NCBI GenBank assembly: GCA_003216835.1
Contig: QCIF01000001.1
Coordinates: 62,001 to 126,000 of the forward strand
Direction of reading: 5' to 3'
Length of the DNA stretch: 64,000 nt
DNA from: Prochlorococcus sp. AG-402-K10
GTDB lineage: Bacteria; Cyanobacteriota; Cyanobacteriia; PCC-6307; Cyanobiaceae
In this document: positions 10,754 to 21,090 of the stretch, piece by piece
How the letters are laid out: every line of letters begins with the position of its first letter
Position numbering within the stretch: the first letter of the stretch is position 1
The notes under the pieces: generated by a model
What the model saw: the letters and a program-made list of their open reading frames with translations, nothing else
Databases searched by the model: none
What the model was told of the DNA's origin: nothing
Position numbers and translations under genes: made by a program

Positions 10754-11761
10754 ATGATTAAATCGAATAATCAGATATTTAGTGAAATTAGATTTAATTG
10801 GGATAGAAAAGAGATTTTAGACATATTAAATATGCCTTTGATCAATTTAATGTGGGAGTCTCAAAATGTTCATAGAAAATTTAATAAATATCAAATCCAA
10901 TTAGCATCACTTTACAGCGTAAAAACTGGAGGATGTGAGGAAGATTGTTCATACTGTAGCCAATCAATATACAGTGCAAGTGAAATCAAAAGTCATCCAC
11001 AATTTGAAGTGGAAGAAGTTTTAGAAAGAGCCAGAATAGCTAAAAAGGAGGGGGCAGAAAGATTCTGCATGGGTTGGGCATGGAGAGAAATTAGAGACGG
11101 CAAATCATTTGAATCCATGTTAAAAATGGTCAAGGGTGTAAAAGATCTAAAGATGGAAGCATGCGTAACAGCAGGAATGCTTACCGAAGAACAAGCCTCA
11201 AAATTAGCCGAAGCTGGTTTAACAGCCTATAATCATAATCTTGATACTAGTCCAGAGTATTACCAAAATATTATTACTACTAGAACCTATCAAGATAGAT
11301 TAGATACAATCAAAAGAGTCAGAGATGCCGGAATCAATGTATGTTGCGGCGGCATAATTGGATTAGGAGAAACAAATGGTGATAGAGCATCTTTATTAGA
11401 AGTTCTTTCAAATATGAACCCACACCCGGAGAGTGTTCCAATTAATTCATTAGTAGCTATTGAAGGTACTGGTCTAGAAGACAAACAAGAAGTTGATTCT
11501 ATTGAAATGATTAGGATGATAGCCACTGCAAGAATTCTTATGCCTAAAAGTAAAATAAGATTAAGCGCAGGAAGAGAAAAGCTATCAAAGGAAGCTCAAA
11601 TTTTATGTTTTCAATGTGGTGCAAATTCTATTTTTTATGGAGATGAATTACTGACCACCTCAAACCCATCCTTTCAATCTGACAAGAAACTTCTCAAAGA
11701 AATAGGGGTCTTAGTTAATAAAGATTTTGAAACTTCTGAAACAAAATGTTCTTCTTTATGA
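10754..11761 (+). CDS. bioB: biotin synthase
   Basis: Radical-SAM enzyme that inserts sulfur into dethiobiotin. The SAM cluster motif is CEEDCSYC (CxxxCxxC) at about residues 56-63, with the downstream HNLDTS and [10 protein letters not shown] segments typical of BioB. The length of 335 aa is normal. Its stop overlaps a possible ATG of the next gene (ATGA at 11758), which supports translational coupling with trhO. Confidence 0.97.
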   Translation: MIKSNNQIFSEIRFNWDRKEILDILNMPLINLMWESQNVHRKFNKYQIQLASLYSVKTGGCEEDCSYCSQSIYSASEIKSHPQFEVEEVLERARIAKKEGAERFCMGWAWREIRDGKSFESMLKMVKGVKDLKMEACVTAGMLTEEQASKLAEAGLTAYNHNLDTSPEYYQNIITTRTYQDRLDTIKRVRDAGINVCCGGIIGLGETNGDRASLLEVLSNMNPHPESVPINSLVAIEGTGLEDKQEVDSIEMIRMIATARILMPKSKIRLSAGREKLSKEAQILCFQCGANSIFYGDELLTTSNPSFQSDKKLLKEIGVLVNKDFETSETKCSSL

Positions 11762-12690
11762 AAGATAAAAAATTCCAAATAATTTCTCTTTATTCTTTCT
11801 TCCCATTTACTGAAAATTTAATTATTGAGCTCAAAAATAAATTTTTGAATATTGAGAAAAATAATGATCTAACAGGTTTATTAATTTTTGCAAATGAAGG
11901 AATTAATGGGACTATATGTGCAGAAGAAAAAGTTATTGAAAGTGTTTTAGAAATAATCAAAATATATTCCGGCCCTAATGAATTAAACCTTAAAGTAAGT
12001 TTTTCAGAGACGAAAGTCTTCAAAAAATTAAAAATTAAAATCAAGAAAGAAATCGTAACTATGGGTGTTCCTAAAATCAATCCATCAAAAGACGCTGGAA
12101 CTTATATTGACTCATTTAAATGGAATAAATTAATCGAAGATGACAATACAATAGTCATTGATACTAGGAATCACTATGAAGTGTCTTTAGGAAGTTTTAA
12201 AAACTCGATCAATCCAAATACAAGAAATTTTAGTGAATTCCCTAAGTGGGTAGATGATAATCTAGAAAAATACTTAGGAAATGGAAAACCTAAAAATATA
12301 GCTATGTTTTGTACTGGAGGAATTAGATGTGAAAAGGCTACTAGTTTATTAAGAAATAAAGGCTATAAAAATATATACCACTTAAAAGGCGGGATTCTTA
12401 AATACTTGGAGGATACTTCAAAAAGAGAAAGCTTATTTGAGGGTGAATGTTATGTTTTTGATAAACGAGTAGCTTTAGATTATGAATTAAAAAAAGGTTC
12501 CTACTCCATATGCCATGCATGCGGGATGCCAATTTCTGTAGAGGATCAAAAAAAAGATGAATATATAGAAGGTATCCAATGTCATTTCTGCGTTAACCAA
12601 TTTAGTGATGAGGATAGAAAAAGATTTGAAGAGAGACAAAAACAGATCGATAAATCAAAAAAGAAAAAGCAAATAATCTATAAAAATTAA
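11758..12690 (+). CDS. trhO: tRNA uridine(34) hydroxylase, rhodanese family
   Basis: TrhO/YceA-type enzyme that hydroxylates U34 of certain tRNAs with molecular oxygen. It has an N-terminal acylphosphatase-like region, a rhodanese domain with the active-site loop [11 protein letters not shown] (about residue 185), and a C-terminal tail with CHACG and CHFC pairs that probably bind zinc. I chose the ATG at 11758, overlapping the bioB stop as ATGA; an upstream ATG at 11746 would add four residues. The previous gene, the 12-bp gap after it and common direction suggest one operon. Confidence 0.9.
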   Translation: MKDKKFQIISLYSFFPFTENLIIELKNKFLNIEKNNDLTGLLIFANEGINGTICAEEKVIESVLEIIKIYSGPNELNLKVSFSETKVFKKLKIKIKKEIVTMGVPKINPSKDAGTYIDSFKWNKLIEDDNTIVIDTRNHYEVSLGSFKNSINPNTRNFSEFPKWVDDNLEKYLGNGKPKNIAMFCTGGIRCEKATSLLRNKGYKNIYHLKGGILKYLEDTSKRESLFEGECYVFDKRVALDYELKKGSYSICHACGMPISVEDQKKDEYIEGIQCHFCVNQFSDEDRKRFEERQKQIDKSKKKKQIIYKN

Positions 12691-12702
12691 TTACTAACAA
12701 GT

Positions 12703-13203
12703 ATGAAAGTAGAAGAATTAGAAAAATTAGCTTTTTCCTTGGGACTATTAATTAAGATTCAAGTTAGGGAAGCTTTTGGATTATGTTTTTTTAGAATTGT
12801 AATAGCGCAGCAAAATAATAACATCGTAAAGATATGGGGAGAAATGAAAGGTTGGACTTATTTAAATAAACAAGGCATTCAGCTTGATACATTGAAAATT
12901 GCAAGTAACTCTCCTCCTTTTGTCTCGGAATTAATATGGGCAACAACTATGGCTTGGGCAATTGAAAAAAAATCAAGCAACAAAGCAAGACTTTTAGCCA
13001 TTTTCGATAGTGAAGGATATAGCAAAAAGCTTGTAAGATACTTCAAGTTAATAGGATTTAAAATTGTAAAAGAAGTTGGTTCTAACCCAGTAGATCTTTT
13101 TTTGAGGTTGGTTTGGGGAGGTGCAGGGACACTTATGACAGGAGAATGTATTCCTATATTGAAAAAACTTAAAAAGAAACTTTCTTTAATTGAAGAAAGT
13201 TAA
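12703..13203 (+). CDS. conserved cyanobacterial protein, possible GNAT-like fold
   Basis: A 166-aa protein whose function I do not recognise. It begins with MKVEELEKLA; the middle part KARLLAIFDSEGYSKKLVRYFKLIGFKIVKEVG resembles the last alpha-beta elements of GNAT acetyltransferases, but no clear acetyl-CoA loop is visible. The end has a Gly-rich WGGAGTLMTGEC segment. It is the last gene of the forward run from lysA (12 bp after trhO) and overlaps the end of lipA on the other strand by 4 bp. Confidence 0.75.
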   Translation: MKVEELEKLAFSLGLLIKIQVREAFGLCFFRIVIAQQNNNIVKIWGEMKGWTYLNKQGIQLDTLKIASNSPPFVSELIWATTMAWAIEKKSSNKARLLAIFDSEGYSKKLVRYFKLIGFKIVKEVGSNPVDLFLRLVWGGAGTLMTGECIPILKKLKKKLSLIEES

Positions 13204-14099
13204 CCAGCATGATAACTACTTCTAACTAAGGGACCAGAAGATATTTTCTTGAATCCTAATTCCTTAGAGAAGCGATATAAATATTCAAACTCTGATGGAT
13301 CCCAATATTTCTGAACTGCCAAATGATTTAATGAGGGCCTTAAATATTGGCCTATTGTAATTTGATCACAATCTATTTTTTTAAGATCATAAATTGTACT
13401 TTTTATTTCATCCAATGTTTCCCCAAGACCTAACATAATCCCCGATTTAGTTTGAATATGAGGAGCAAAATCTTTTGACTTTTTTAGTAAACTTAGTGAT
13501 TTTTTATAATTGGCACCTCTCCTAACTTCTTTTTGAAGTCTTTCAACAGTTTCAAGATTATGATTAAAGCAAATTGGATCTTTTTCTAAAATCATCTTCA
13601 ATCTTTCGGTCTGTAGATTATTAGTTTCATCAAAATTTTTACCTCCTCCCCATAAATCAGGAGTCAAAACCTCTATTTTTATAGTTGAATCAATTTTTCT
13701 AATCTCATTAATTGTGGATATAAATAAATTTGCACCATGATCAGGAAGATCATCTCTAGCTACAGATGTTAAAACAACATATTTCAAATTCAGTACTTTT
13801 ACTGCTTCAGCAACTTTAATGCATTCATCAATATTAATTGAACTAGGTCTACCTTTATTTACCTGACAGAAAGCACAAGAACGAGAACATATCGATCCGC
13901 CTAGTAAAAAAGTGGCTGTTCCTGAGGCATAACATTCTGCTCTATTTGGACATCTTGCTTCTTCACAAATAGTATGAATATTTGATTTTTTGATAAGTGT
14001 TTGTATTTTTTCGAACTCTGAGGCTTTACTAATAGGAAATTTTATCCAAGAAGGAAGTCTTAAAAATTTATCTTGCTTGATTAGATTATTTTGTCTCAT
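13200..14099 (-). CDS. lipA: lipoyl synthase
   Basis: Radical-SAM enzyme that inserts two sulfurs into protein-bound octanoate to form the lipoyl cofactor of 2-oxoacid dehydrogenases. It has both iron-sulfur cluster motifs: the auxiliary cluster CEEARCPNRAEC (about residues 44-55) and the SAM cluster CSRSCAFC (about 72-79); the C-terminal RSSY motif is RSSYHAG. The length of 299 aa is normal. It starts 2 bp after recR, probably as one unit. Confidence 0.97.
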   Translation of the reverse strand: MRQNNLIKQDKFLRLPSWIKFPISKASEFEKIQTLIKKSNIHTICEEARCPNRAECYASGTATFLLGGSICSRSCAFCQVNKGRPSSINIDECIKVAEAVKVLNLKYVVLTSVARDDLPDHGANLFISTINEIRKIDSTIKIEVLTPDLWGGGKNFDETNNLQTERLKMILEKDPICFNHNLETVERLQKEVRRGANYKKSLSLLKKSKDFAPHIQTKSGIMLGLGETLDEIKSTIYDLKKIDCDQITIGQYLRPSLNHLAVQKYWDPSEFEYLYRFSKELGFKKISSGPLVRSSYHAG

Positions 14100-14101
14100 T
14101 T

Positions 14102-14701
14102 CTAATTTAGTTTTGTTCTTCCTTCTAAGGCCCTTGCAAGTGTAACTTCATCTACATATTCAAGTTCACTTCCCATTGGGAGGCCATAGGCAATCCTCGT
14201 AACTTTAGTAAAAGGGGATAACAATTTTCCAATATAAAGACTTGTTGTATCTCCCTCAACACTTGGGGTCAATGCCAAAATAATCTCATCTATTTCAGAC
14301 TTACTAACTCGTTCTACTAGGCTTCTTATTTCTAAGAGTTCAGGACCAACAGAATCCATTGGAGATATTAAACCACCAATAACGTGGTAGACACCTTTAA
14401 ATTCTCTAGCACGTTCTAAAGCAAGCAAATCTTTGGTTTCTGCTACTACACAAATTAGTTTTTTGTTTCTTCCATCATTTCTACAAATTTCACATTCTTC
14501 TTCTGAAGTCAAATTGAAGCATTTTTTACAACGGCCAACATTACTATGAGCTTCTAACAAGGCCTTTGAGAAATCCCTTATTGAGCTTTCAGGTTGTTTT
14601 AAAATAAATAGAGCTAATCTCTGAGCTGTTCTTGGACCAATCCCTGGAAATTTCTCAAAATGACCAATTAATTTTGAAAGTGGTTTGGTATAGGTTGTCA
14701 A
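14102..14701 (-). CDS. recR: recombination protein RecR
   Basis: Gap-repair mediator that works with RecF and RecO to load RecA. Domains in order: helix-hairpin-helix [14 protein letters not shown] (about residues 18-31), C4 zinc finger CKKCF...CEIC (about 58-74), Toprim domain starting [16 protein letters not shown], and a C-terminal Walker-B-like [20 protein letters not shown]. The length of 199 aa is typical. It is upstream of lipA by 2 bp and divergent from the PsbP-like gene. Confidence 0.97.
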   Translation of the reverse strand: MTTYTKPLSKLIGHFEKFPGIGPRTAQRLALFILKQPESSIRDFSKALLEAHSNVGRCKKCFNLTSEEECEICRNDGRNKKLICVVAETKDLLALERAREFKGVYHVIGGLISPMDSVGPELLEIRSLVERVSKSEIDEIILALTPSVEGDTTSLYIGKLLSPFTKVTRIAYGLPMGSELEYVDEVTLARALEGRTKLN

Positions 14702-14805
14702 AATGAAACTATTTCTAGGAACAATTTAGACGCAAAATTCTGAATTGCCATAATTGTTTGCTTTTAATGTCTTATTATATTTTCAGTTAGTAATATCAAA
14801 CAACA

Positions 14806-15363
14806 ATGAAAAATATTAAATTTAAACCTTTCAAATATTTATTTTTAATTTTTTTGTGTTTCACACTTAGTGCCTGTAGTGGAGGTCTCAATGCAGGATT
14901 AGAAGCTTATCAAAGCCCAGATGGAAGATATGCCTTTTTATACCCAACAGGTTGGACTAGAGTAAAAGTAAATGGAGGGCCTGAAATTATTTATCATGAT
15001 TTAATTAACAGTAATGAAACATTAAGTTTAGTTATGTCCGATGTAAATAATGAGGTGCAATTAGAGCAATTAGGGACTCCAAATGAAGTAGGTCAAACAT
15101 TACTAGAGAAGGTGATAGCTCCTGAAGGTTCAGGAAGAGAGGTAAAACTTATTAATGCCAACAAGAGGGAGACATCTAATCATATTTTCTATGATTTAGA
15201 ATATGAATTAAATTTAAATGAACAAGACAGGCATGAACTCGCTACTGTAGTAATTGATAGGGGAACATTATATACTTTTGCTGTAGGAACAAACGAAGAA
15301 AGATGGAACAAAGTTGATGGAATGTTTACCAATGTTATTGAATCATTTAACTTCTTAATATAG
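14806..15363 (+). CDS. PsbP-family lipoprotein
   Basis: Thylakoid-lumen or periplasmic lipoprotein of the cyanobacterial PsbP (CyanoP) family, associated with photosystem II assembly. The signal peptide ends with the lipobox LSAC (Cys24), followed by the hallmark YQSPDGRYAFLYPTGW and, near the end, the FAVGTNEERW and VIESF segments. The length of 185 aa fits CyanoP. It is a single gene, divergent from recR and convergent with the ABC exporter. Confidence 0.9.
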   Translation: MKNIKFKPFKYLFLIFLCFTLSACSGGLNAGLEAYQSPDGRYAFLYPTGWTRVKVNGGPEIIYHDLINSNETLSLVMSDVNNEVQLEQLGTPNEVGQTLLEKVIAPEGSGREVKLINANKRETSNHIFYDLEYELNLNEQDRHELATVVIDRGTLYTFAVGTNEERWNKVDGMFTNVIESFNFLI

Positions 15364-15378
15364 TTTATAAAATTTAGC

Positions 15379-17151
15379 CTAAATCCCTAATTGAACATTC
15401 CATAAATCTGCGTATATACCCCTCTTATCTAATAGATTTTTATGTTTTCCGCTCTCAACTATTCTACCTTTATCAATAACAATAATATTGTCGGCATTTT
15501 TTATCGTGCTTAATCTATGAGCAATTACTATAGTCGTTCTTTCTTTTGTTATTTTAGATAATGATTTCTGAATTAAAGCCTCTGTTTCATTATCAACTGA
15601 AGCGGTAGCTTCATCTAATATTAATATTGGAGCATCCTTTAAAACAGCTCTTGCCAAGGCAATTCTTTGGCGTTGACCGCCTGAAAGCCTTTGCCCCCTT
15701 TCTCCTACTATAGTCTTGTAACCATCTGGCAATTGTTCAATAAATTTATGGGCTTCAGAAATCTTTGACGCCTTAATGACATCTTTAAAACTTGGATTAT
15801 TAGAACCATAAGCAATATTTTCTTTTACAGAGCCATGAAATAAATAAGTGTCTTGACTAACTAAGGATATACATTTTCTTAAATCCTTCAAATTAATTTC
15901 TTTAATAGAAATACCATCTAAGGAAATTAACCCACTATTAATATCATAAATCCTAAGGAGTAGTTTTATTATTGTACTTTTGCCGGAACCTGTTAAACCA
16001 ACAATACCTAATGTTGAGTTACTTACAATTTTGAAATTTATGTTTTTTAAAGTTAAATCTCGTCCAGGATAATTAAAATTTACATTATTAAAAATTATTT
16101 TTCCTTTGGTATCTTTAGGTTCAATTTTTATTTTCCCATCTTTTATTTTTATAGGCGTATCTATAAGATCAATAACTCTATCTATTGATGCCATAGATCT
16201 CTGAAAATCATCTAAAACATGTCCCAAAGTAGTTAAAGGCCATAATAGTCTTTGTGTAATAAATACTAAAAAACTATAAGTACCTACATTAAGTGTCTTA
16301 TTCCAAGTTTGGAAACCTCCAATTAATAAAATTGCAATAAAAGCAAATAATATTGCAAATCTTATAAGGGGGATAAAAGCTGAAGATAATTTTATTGCAG
16401 CCTTATTACTTCTTTGATAAGCGAGACTTTCTTTATTTAATCTATTAAGTTCCCATTTCTCTTTAGTAAAACTTTTTATAGTCAGTATTCCGCTTAAATT
16501 ATTATTTAGTCTTGAAGCCAACATACCAGCTTTATTTCTTACATCTTTATATTTTGGAGCAAGCTTCCTTTGAAATTTAATTGATCCTAAAAATATGATT
16601 GGGATGGGAAAGAAAGCAAATAAAGCAATTTTTGGAGCAACAACAATCATCGTGCCACCAATTATTAAGACAGTTATAAATAACTGAATAATCTGATTAG
16701 CCCCTTGGTCTAGAAACCTCTCAAGTTGATTTATATCGTCATTCAAAATAGATAATAGCCTTCCAGTATTATCGCTTTCAAAAAAGTTCATATCTAACTC
16801 CTGTATATGCTCATAAGCTTTAATTCTTAATTTATGTTGCGAAAGCTGAGCCAAATTTCTCCATAAAACCGAATATAAATATTCAAAGGAAGATTCACCA
16901 GACCAAACTATTCCTGATGCAAATGCAAGGAAAATTAATTGCGCTGGAACTTCTTTTATACCAAAACCAGCAATCCATGAATTCTGTTCTTTTACGACTA
17001 TATCCACCGCAAGACCAATTATTACAGGAGGTGCTAAATCTAATATTTTATTAAATATGGAACTAAAAAAAGCAAAAAATAGTAATTTTCTTTCATCAAT
17101 AAGATTTAAATAAAGTCTAACTATTGGGTTTTGATTTTTACTAGCTCTCAT
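15379..17151 (-). CDS. ABC exporter, fused permease-ATPase (MsbA/multidrug type)
   Basis: Half-transporter of the type-IV ABC exporter family: about six membrane segments (residues 20-310), then the nucleotide-binding domain with Walker A GLTGSGKST (about residue 387), Q-loop SLVSQDTYLF, signature LSGGQRQRIALARA and Walker B ILILDEATASVD, H-loop IAHRLSTI. At 590 aa it would work as a homodimer in the cytoplasmic membrane. Lipid or hydrophobic substrates are typical; the substrate is not visible. The DEAD helicase and a small gene lie just upstream. Confidence 0.92.
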   Translation of the reverse strand: MRASKNQNPIVRLYLNLIDERKLLFFAFFSSIFNKILDLAPPVIIGLAVDIVVKEQNSWIAGFGIKEVPAQLIFLAFASGIVWSGESSFEYLYSVLWRNLAQLSQHKLRIKAYEHIQELDMNFFESDNTGRLLSILNDDINQLERFLDQGANQIIQLFITVLIIGGTMIVVAPKIALFAFFPIPIIFLGSIKFQRKLAPKYKDVRNKAGMLASRLNNNLSGILTIKSFTKEKWELNRLNKESLAYQRSNKAAIKLSSAFIPLIRFAILFAFIAILLIGGFQTWNKTLNVGTYSFLVFITQRLLWPLTTLGHVLDDFQRSMASIDRVIDLIDTPIKIKDGKIKIEPKDTKGKIIFNNVNFNYPGRDLTLKNINFKIVSNSTLGIVGLTGSGKSTIIKLLLRIYDINSGLISLDGISIKEINLKDLRKCISLVSQDTYLFHGSVKENIAYGSNNPSFKDVIKASKISEAHKFIEQLPDGYKTIVGERGQRLSGGQRQRIALARAVLKDAPILILDEATASVDNETEALIQKSLSKITKERTTIVIAHRLSTIKNADNIIVIDKGRIVESGKHKNLLDKRGIYADLWNVQLGI

Positions 17152-17174
17152 AAAATTACAATTAATTTTTTCTG

Positions 17175-17456
17175 TTATGAATTAAGATTTTCTTGGGTTT
17201 GTAATTTACATTTTGTTTTTGCATCTTTATGACTTGCAGTTTTTATAAATTCTTCGTAGTAACATTGACAAGTTATATTTGCAATCTCTTCACTATATTC
17301 CATTTCTGCATTTAACATCTCCTCTTTGACACTCTGAAGACAAAATAATTTTATGATTGAATTTTGTTTCGTTTGGGCTAAATAATGACTATTAAAAGAA
17401 TCAAATAGAATAATTAGATTCATAAAAAAAAAGAATTTATATTTGCTCGCTTTCAT
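17175..17456 (-). CDS. small secreted or membrane-anchored cysteine-containing protein
   Basis: A 93-aa protein I do not recognise. It starts with Lys-rich residues and a hydrophobic stretch (FFFFMNLIILFDSF) that looks like a signal or anchor, then a polar part with five cysteines, including C-Q-C in ITCQCYYEEF. It lies between the helicase gene (9 bp upstream) and the exporter (23 bp downstream), on the same strand. Small size leaves some doubt, but spacing and strand support a real gene. Confidence 0.6.
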   Translation of the reverse strand: MKASKYKFFFFMNLIILFDSFNSHYLAQTKQNSIIKLFCLQSVKEEMLNAEMEYSEEIANITCQCYYEEFIKTASHKDAKTKCKLQTQENLNS

Positions 17457-17465
17457 TCTCTATGC

Positions 17466-19247
17466 TTAGTTTCTTACTTTAATTTTTTTTAATTTATTTT
17501 TAGTTTCTCTATGTAGATCTTTAGGTAAATCAACTAAACTATAATCATTAAAAATCTGTACCTTGCCTATTGATCTACCTTTTATATTGGTGGAGTTGCA
17601 GATTGAAGATATAATATTTGCCACTCTAACTCCATCAAATTTACCAAAATTAAACTTATATGTTTCAAAAGAATCATTTTGATAATTATTTCTTCTATTA
17701 GAATTTCTAGAACGATTATTAGCATTTCTATTTGATCTATTGCGGTCAGTATTATTTTGTTTATAAATCCAAGAATCATCTTCATTAACAAAAAATGATT
17801 TATTTCCTATTACTAAATTAATAGCTGCAATAGCAATACTAGATTCATTCATAGAGTGTTTTTCTTTTAAATTATCTAATACATCAATAATTAAAGCTTT
17901 ATTTTCTTCATTGTCTTCTTGATTTAAAGAGCTCTCATTAAGATTCTCGATAAGTTTCTCCATCCTTTTTTCATTAATTATTTTATTACTTGGAATATTA
18001 ATTTCTTCAATCTTAGTGCTTGTTGAGTTCTCTAAGTTTCTTAGAAAATATTTTTCTCTTTGGTTAACAAATAAAATCGCCTCTCCAGATCTCCCTGCTC
18101 TTCCTGTTCTTCCAATTCTATGAGTATATGTTTCCTTATCAAAGGGGAAATCGTAATTAACAACAAGTTTTATCCTCTCAACATCTAAACCTCTAGCTGC
18201 TACATCAGTTGCGACGAGGATATCAATAAATCCTTTTTTTAATCTATCTACAGTATTTTCTCTTTGATTTTGAGGAATATCTCCATTAAGAACAGCGACA
18301 CTATGTCCTGAATTTTCTAGAGCTTCAGCTATTGAGGTAGTAAGTAATTTTGTCCTTACAAAAATTATTACTCCCTCGTTATTAAGTTCTAAGATTCTTT
18401 TTAAAGCATCTAGCTTATGATGCCTCTGAACATATAGAAATTTTTGCGCAATTAATTGTGTTTCTTTTTTGACACTTTTGATTAATATTTCGGCAGGATC
18501 ATTTAGATATTTTTTTGCTATCTTTCTAATCTCATTAGGCATTGTTGCTGAGAACAATACCATCTGTTTATTTTGGGGAAGTTGATCTATTATCCATTCA
18601 ATATCTTCAAGGAAACCCATATTTAACATTTCATCGGCTTCATCTAAAACAAGACAACTTATACTGTTAATTTTTAAAGTGCCCTGCCTTATGTGATCCA
18701 TTATTCTGCCAGGGGTTCCAACTACTACATCAACTTTTCTTTTCAATGCAGAGATTTGATTTCTGTAGTCTGTGCCTCCATATATGGCAACTGTTTTAAA
18801 GTTACTAATTTCAGAACTATAACTTTTAAAAGAATCTGCCACTTGGGTTGCCAACTCTCTTGTAGGAGTCATAACTAAAACCTTGGCATTTAATTCTTTA
18901 TTATCTGTGAGTTTTTCTATTAATGGTAATGCGAAAGCCGCTGTCTTACCTGTTCCAGTTTGAGCTTGACCTAATAAGTCTCTACCTAACATTAGTTCAG
19001 GAATAGCAGCTTTTTGGATAGGCGTTGGATTTTCATATCCTTTATTTCTTAAGGAATTTAAGATCGATTTATTAAAACCAAAATCTAGAAAACCATTCTC
19101 ATTATTATTCCCTTTTGATGATTCAAATGGTTGAGATTCAATACCTATTTTTTTATCTAATTTATTTGAATCAAAAGATAATATCTCATCCTTTGGAAAT
19201 TTTTCATCTGCATTATCAACTGAGTGATTATCTTTTTTTAGCGCCAT
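17466..19247 (-). CDS. deaD: DEAD-box ATP-dependent RNA helicase (CsdA/DeaD type)
   Basis: RNA helicase that probably helps ribosome assembly or mRNA turnover, often cold- or redox-induced in cyanobacteria. Helicase motifs: AQTGTGKT (I, about residue 95), PTRELATQ (Ia), LDEADEML (II), FSATMP (III), and HRIGRTGRAG (VI, about 370). After an Asn/Arg-rich linker (RNRSNRNANNRSRNSNRR), the last 70 residues look like a DbpA-type RNA-binding domain (FDGVRVANIISSICN). The length of 593 aa fits. Confidence 0.94.
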   Translation of the reverse strand: MALKKDNHSVDNADEKFPKDEILSFDSNKLDKKIGIESQPFESSKGNNNENGFLDFGFNKSILNSLRNKGYENPTPIQKAAIPELMLGRDLLGQAQTGTGKTAAFALPLIEKLTDNKELNAKVLVMTPTRELATQVADSFKSYSSEISNFKTVAIYGGTDYRNQISALKRKVDVVVGTPGRIMDHIRQGTLKINSISCLVLDEADEMLNMGFLEDIEWIIDQLPQNKQMVLFSATMPNEIRKIAKKYLNDPAEILIKSVKKETQLIAQKFLYVQRHHKLDALKRILELNNEGVIIFVRTKLLTTSIAEALENSGHSVAVLNGDIPQNQRENTVDRLKKGFIDILVATDVAARGLDVERIKLVVNYDFPFDKETYTHRIGRTGRAGRSGEAILFVNQREKYFLRNLENSTSTKIEEINIPSNKIINEKRMEKLIENLNESSLNQEDNEENKALIIDVLDNLKEKHSMNESSIAIAAINLVIGNKSFFVNEDDSWIYKQNNTDRNRSNRNANNRSRNSNRRNNYQNDSFETYKFNFGKFDGVRVANIISSICNSTNIKGRSIGKVQIFNDYSLVDLPKDLHRETKNKLKKIKVRN

Positions 19248-19384
19248 TTTAAATGCCCAATTATCTTCTGATCAGGCATTCAACAAATATCTAAATAAAC
19301 TTAAATTGTTGACTAGCCTTACAGAGCCGAATTATTAATCTAACATCTTAAGGTTATAATCTTACTGATTTCTCAAAATAAGAT

Positions 19385-21088
19385 TTAATTTAAATAATAA
19401 ATATCAAGAAATTTCTTCGCTCTTGTAATTGCAGTATAAAGTAATCTTCTTTCAAAGTTATCTCTACAAAAGATATTTTCATTATCATTTTTTATTTTCT
19501 TATTATATTTATTTCTTTTAGATTTTTGCGACCACAAAATGCTTACTTTTTCAGATTCACTTCCTTGAGATTTATGAATGGTAAGAGCTATTGCTGGTAC
19601 TACATTTTCTAAATTAGAAGGATCAATTAATTCAACAATTTCTTCATTATTATCATTAAATCGTCTAAAAAGATATTTCCTTTCATTTTTTAAGCCTATA
19701 AGGACACCGATATCTCCATTTGACAAGCCAAGTTCATTATTGTTTTTAGTGCACATAATTGGAACTCCCTCGTCAAGAGTTTTAAGGTCATATGGTTTTT
19801 TCTGACCAAAAATAACTTCATTCAAATATTCAACGCTCCATATACCAGTATTTTTTTCACATAAAATCAAGTGACTTTGCAAATCTAGTAATATCTTTCT
19901 CACTAGATTGTTTTCATTAAGCAATAAATTATCAATGCCATCATCAAATATATATTTTTTTTTACTTAAATTTGAAGTTGAATGATTTAATTTATTTAGA
20001 TAAGTCTTAATTGAATTAAAAAGATTTTGAGGAATATCATTTTCTGTACTTTTTGTAAAAGTAACTTCTTTGGATTTATTATCTTTTTCTAATTCTTTAA
20101 TCTTTTTATTAAGCAAAGAATCATCATTCTTAAATATTAAACTACTAATTAATTCGATATCTCCACTATTTCTAAAAGTTTTATTTAAATTTACTACACA
20201 AGATTTAATTAAACTATTATCAGAATATTCAAATAAATAATTCCAGATCGAACAATTATTAACTGGGGACAATTGATTTTTATCTCCAACTAATATAATT
20301 TTGCAGTCCTTCGCCAGTAAACTGAAAACTGATTCAATCAAATCTATATTTACCATTGACATTTCATCAATTATGAAAATATCTATTTCTTTTAGTTTAA
20401 ATTTCAACTTAAGCGATTTATTTTGAGAATTTAAAATCCATCTATGTAAAGTTTGAAATTCTATTTGATCTAGAAATTCAGTAAATGAAATATTTTTTTG
20501 AACATTAAGAGATTCTTTTAGACGAGCTGTAGCTTTTCCAGTTGGAGCGGATATGCCTATATTTAAAAAATTATCAACTTTCAAGAGCTCCAATATCAAA
20601 TTTATTATTAAAGTTGTTTTGCCTGTTCCTGGACCTCCTTGAAGGAAAACTAAGTTTGAATTCTTAAATATATTTTTAATTTGATCTGTTTTATTATCAT
20701 CTTCATCACTTATAGAATCTATTAAAACACCAGTATCTATTTTTTTTAAAAAGTAATTAATAACTCTATCTATCTTGCCTGACCATTTTGCTAGAGATAG
20801 TTTTCTATCGTCTAAAACAAATGGAGAATTTAGAGAATCTATCAGCCCTAAATCTTTTAAAACTTCTATATGTTTTTTTGGCCAGCCATCCTCTAACAGG
20901 TCAAATATTATTGAACAATTATCTATATCAATAATAGTTTCACCATTTTTTTCAAACTCTAATAAAATTTTTATTGTATCTTTTACGAAGTTGCCATATT
21001 TTTTCTCATTAAATTTAAAAATACCTAAGATTAAATTAAATACATGATCATATTGGAACTTCTCAATATCAGTAGATGTTTTACTCAT
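19385..21088 (-). CDS. recD: exodeoxyribonuclease V alpha subunit RecD
   Basis: Helicase subunit of RecBCD, which processes double-strand DNA ends. Walker A is GGPGTGKTTLI (about residue 155), Walker B IIDEMSMV, and the late helicase motif LTIHKSQGSE near 517. The length of 567 aa is a little short compared with the Escherichia coli protein of about 608. It starts 2 bp after recB; recC-methyltransferase-recB-recD form one reverse run. Confidence 0.93.
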   Translation of the reverse strand: MSKTSTDIEKFQYDHVFNLILGIFKFNEKKYGNFVKDTIKILLEFEKNGETIIDIDNCSIIFDLLEDGWPKKHIEVLKDLGLIDSLNSPFVLDDRKLSLAKWSGKIDRVINYFLKKIDTGVLIDSISDEDDNKTDQIKNIFKNSNLVFLQGGPGTGKTTLIINLILELLKVDNFLNIGISAPTGKATARLKESLNVQKNISFTEFLDQIEFQTLHRWILNSQNKSLKLKFKLKEIDIFIIDEMSMVNIDLIESVFSLLAKDCKIILVGDKNQLSPVNNCSIWNYLFEYSDNSLIKSCVVNLNKTFRNSGDIELISSLIFKNDDSLLNKKIKELEKDNKSKEVTFTKSTENDIPQNLFNSIKTYLNKLNHSTSNLSKKKYIFDDGIDNLLLNENNLVRKILLDLQSHLILCEKNTGIWSVEYLNEVIFGQKKPYDLKTLDEGVPIMCTKNNNELGLSNGDIGVLIGLKNERKYLFRRFNDNNEEIVELIDPSNLENVVPAIALTIHKSQGSESEKVSILWSQKSKRNKYNKKIKNDNENIFCRDNFERRLLYTAITRAKKFLDIYYLN

Positions 21089-21090
21089 TA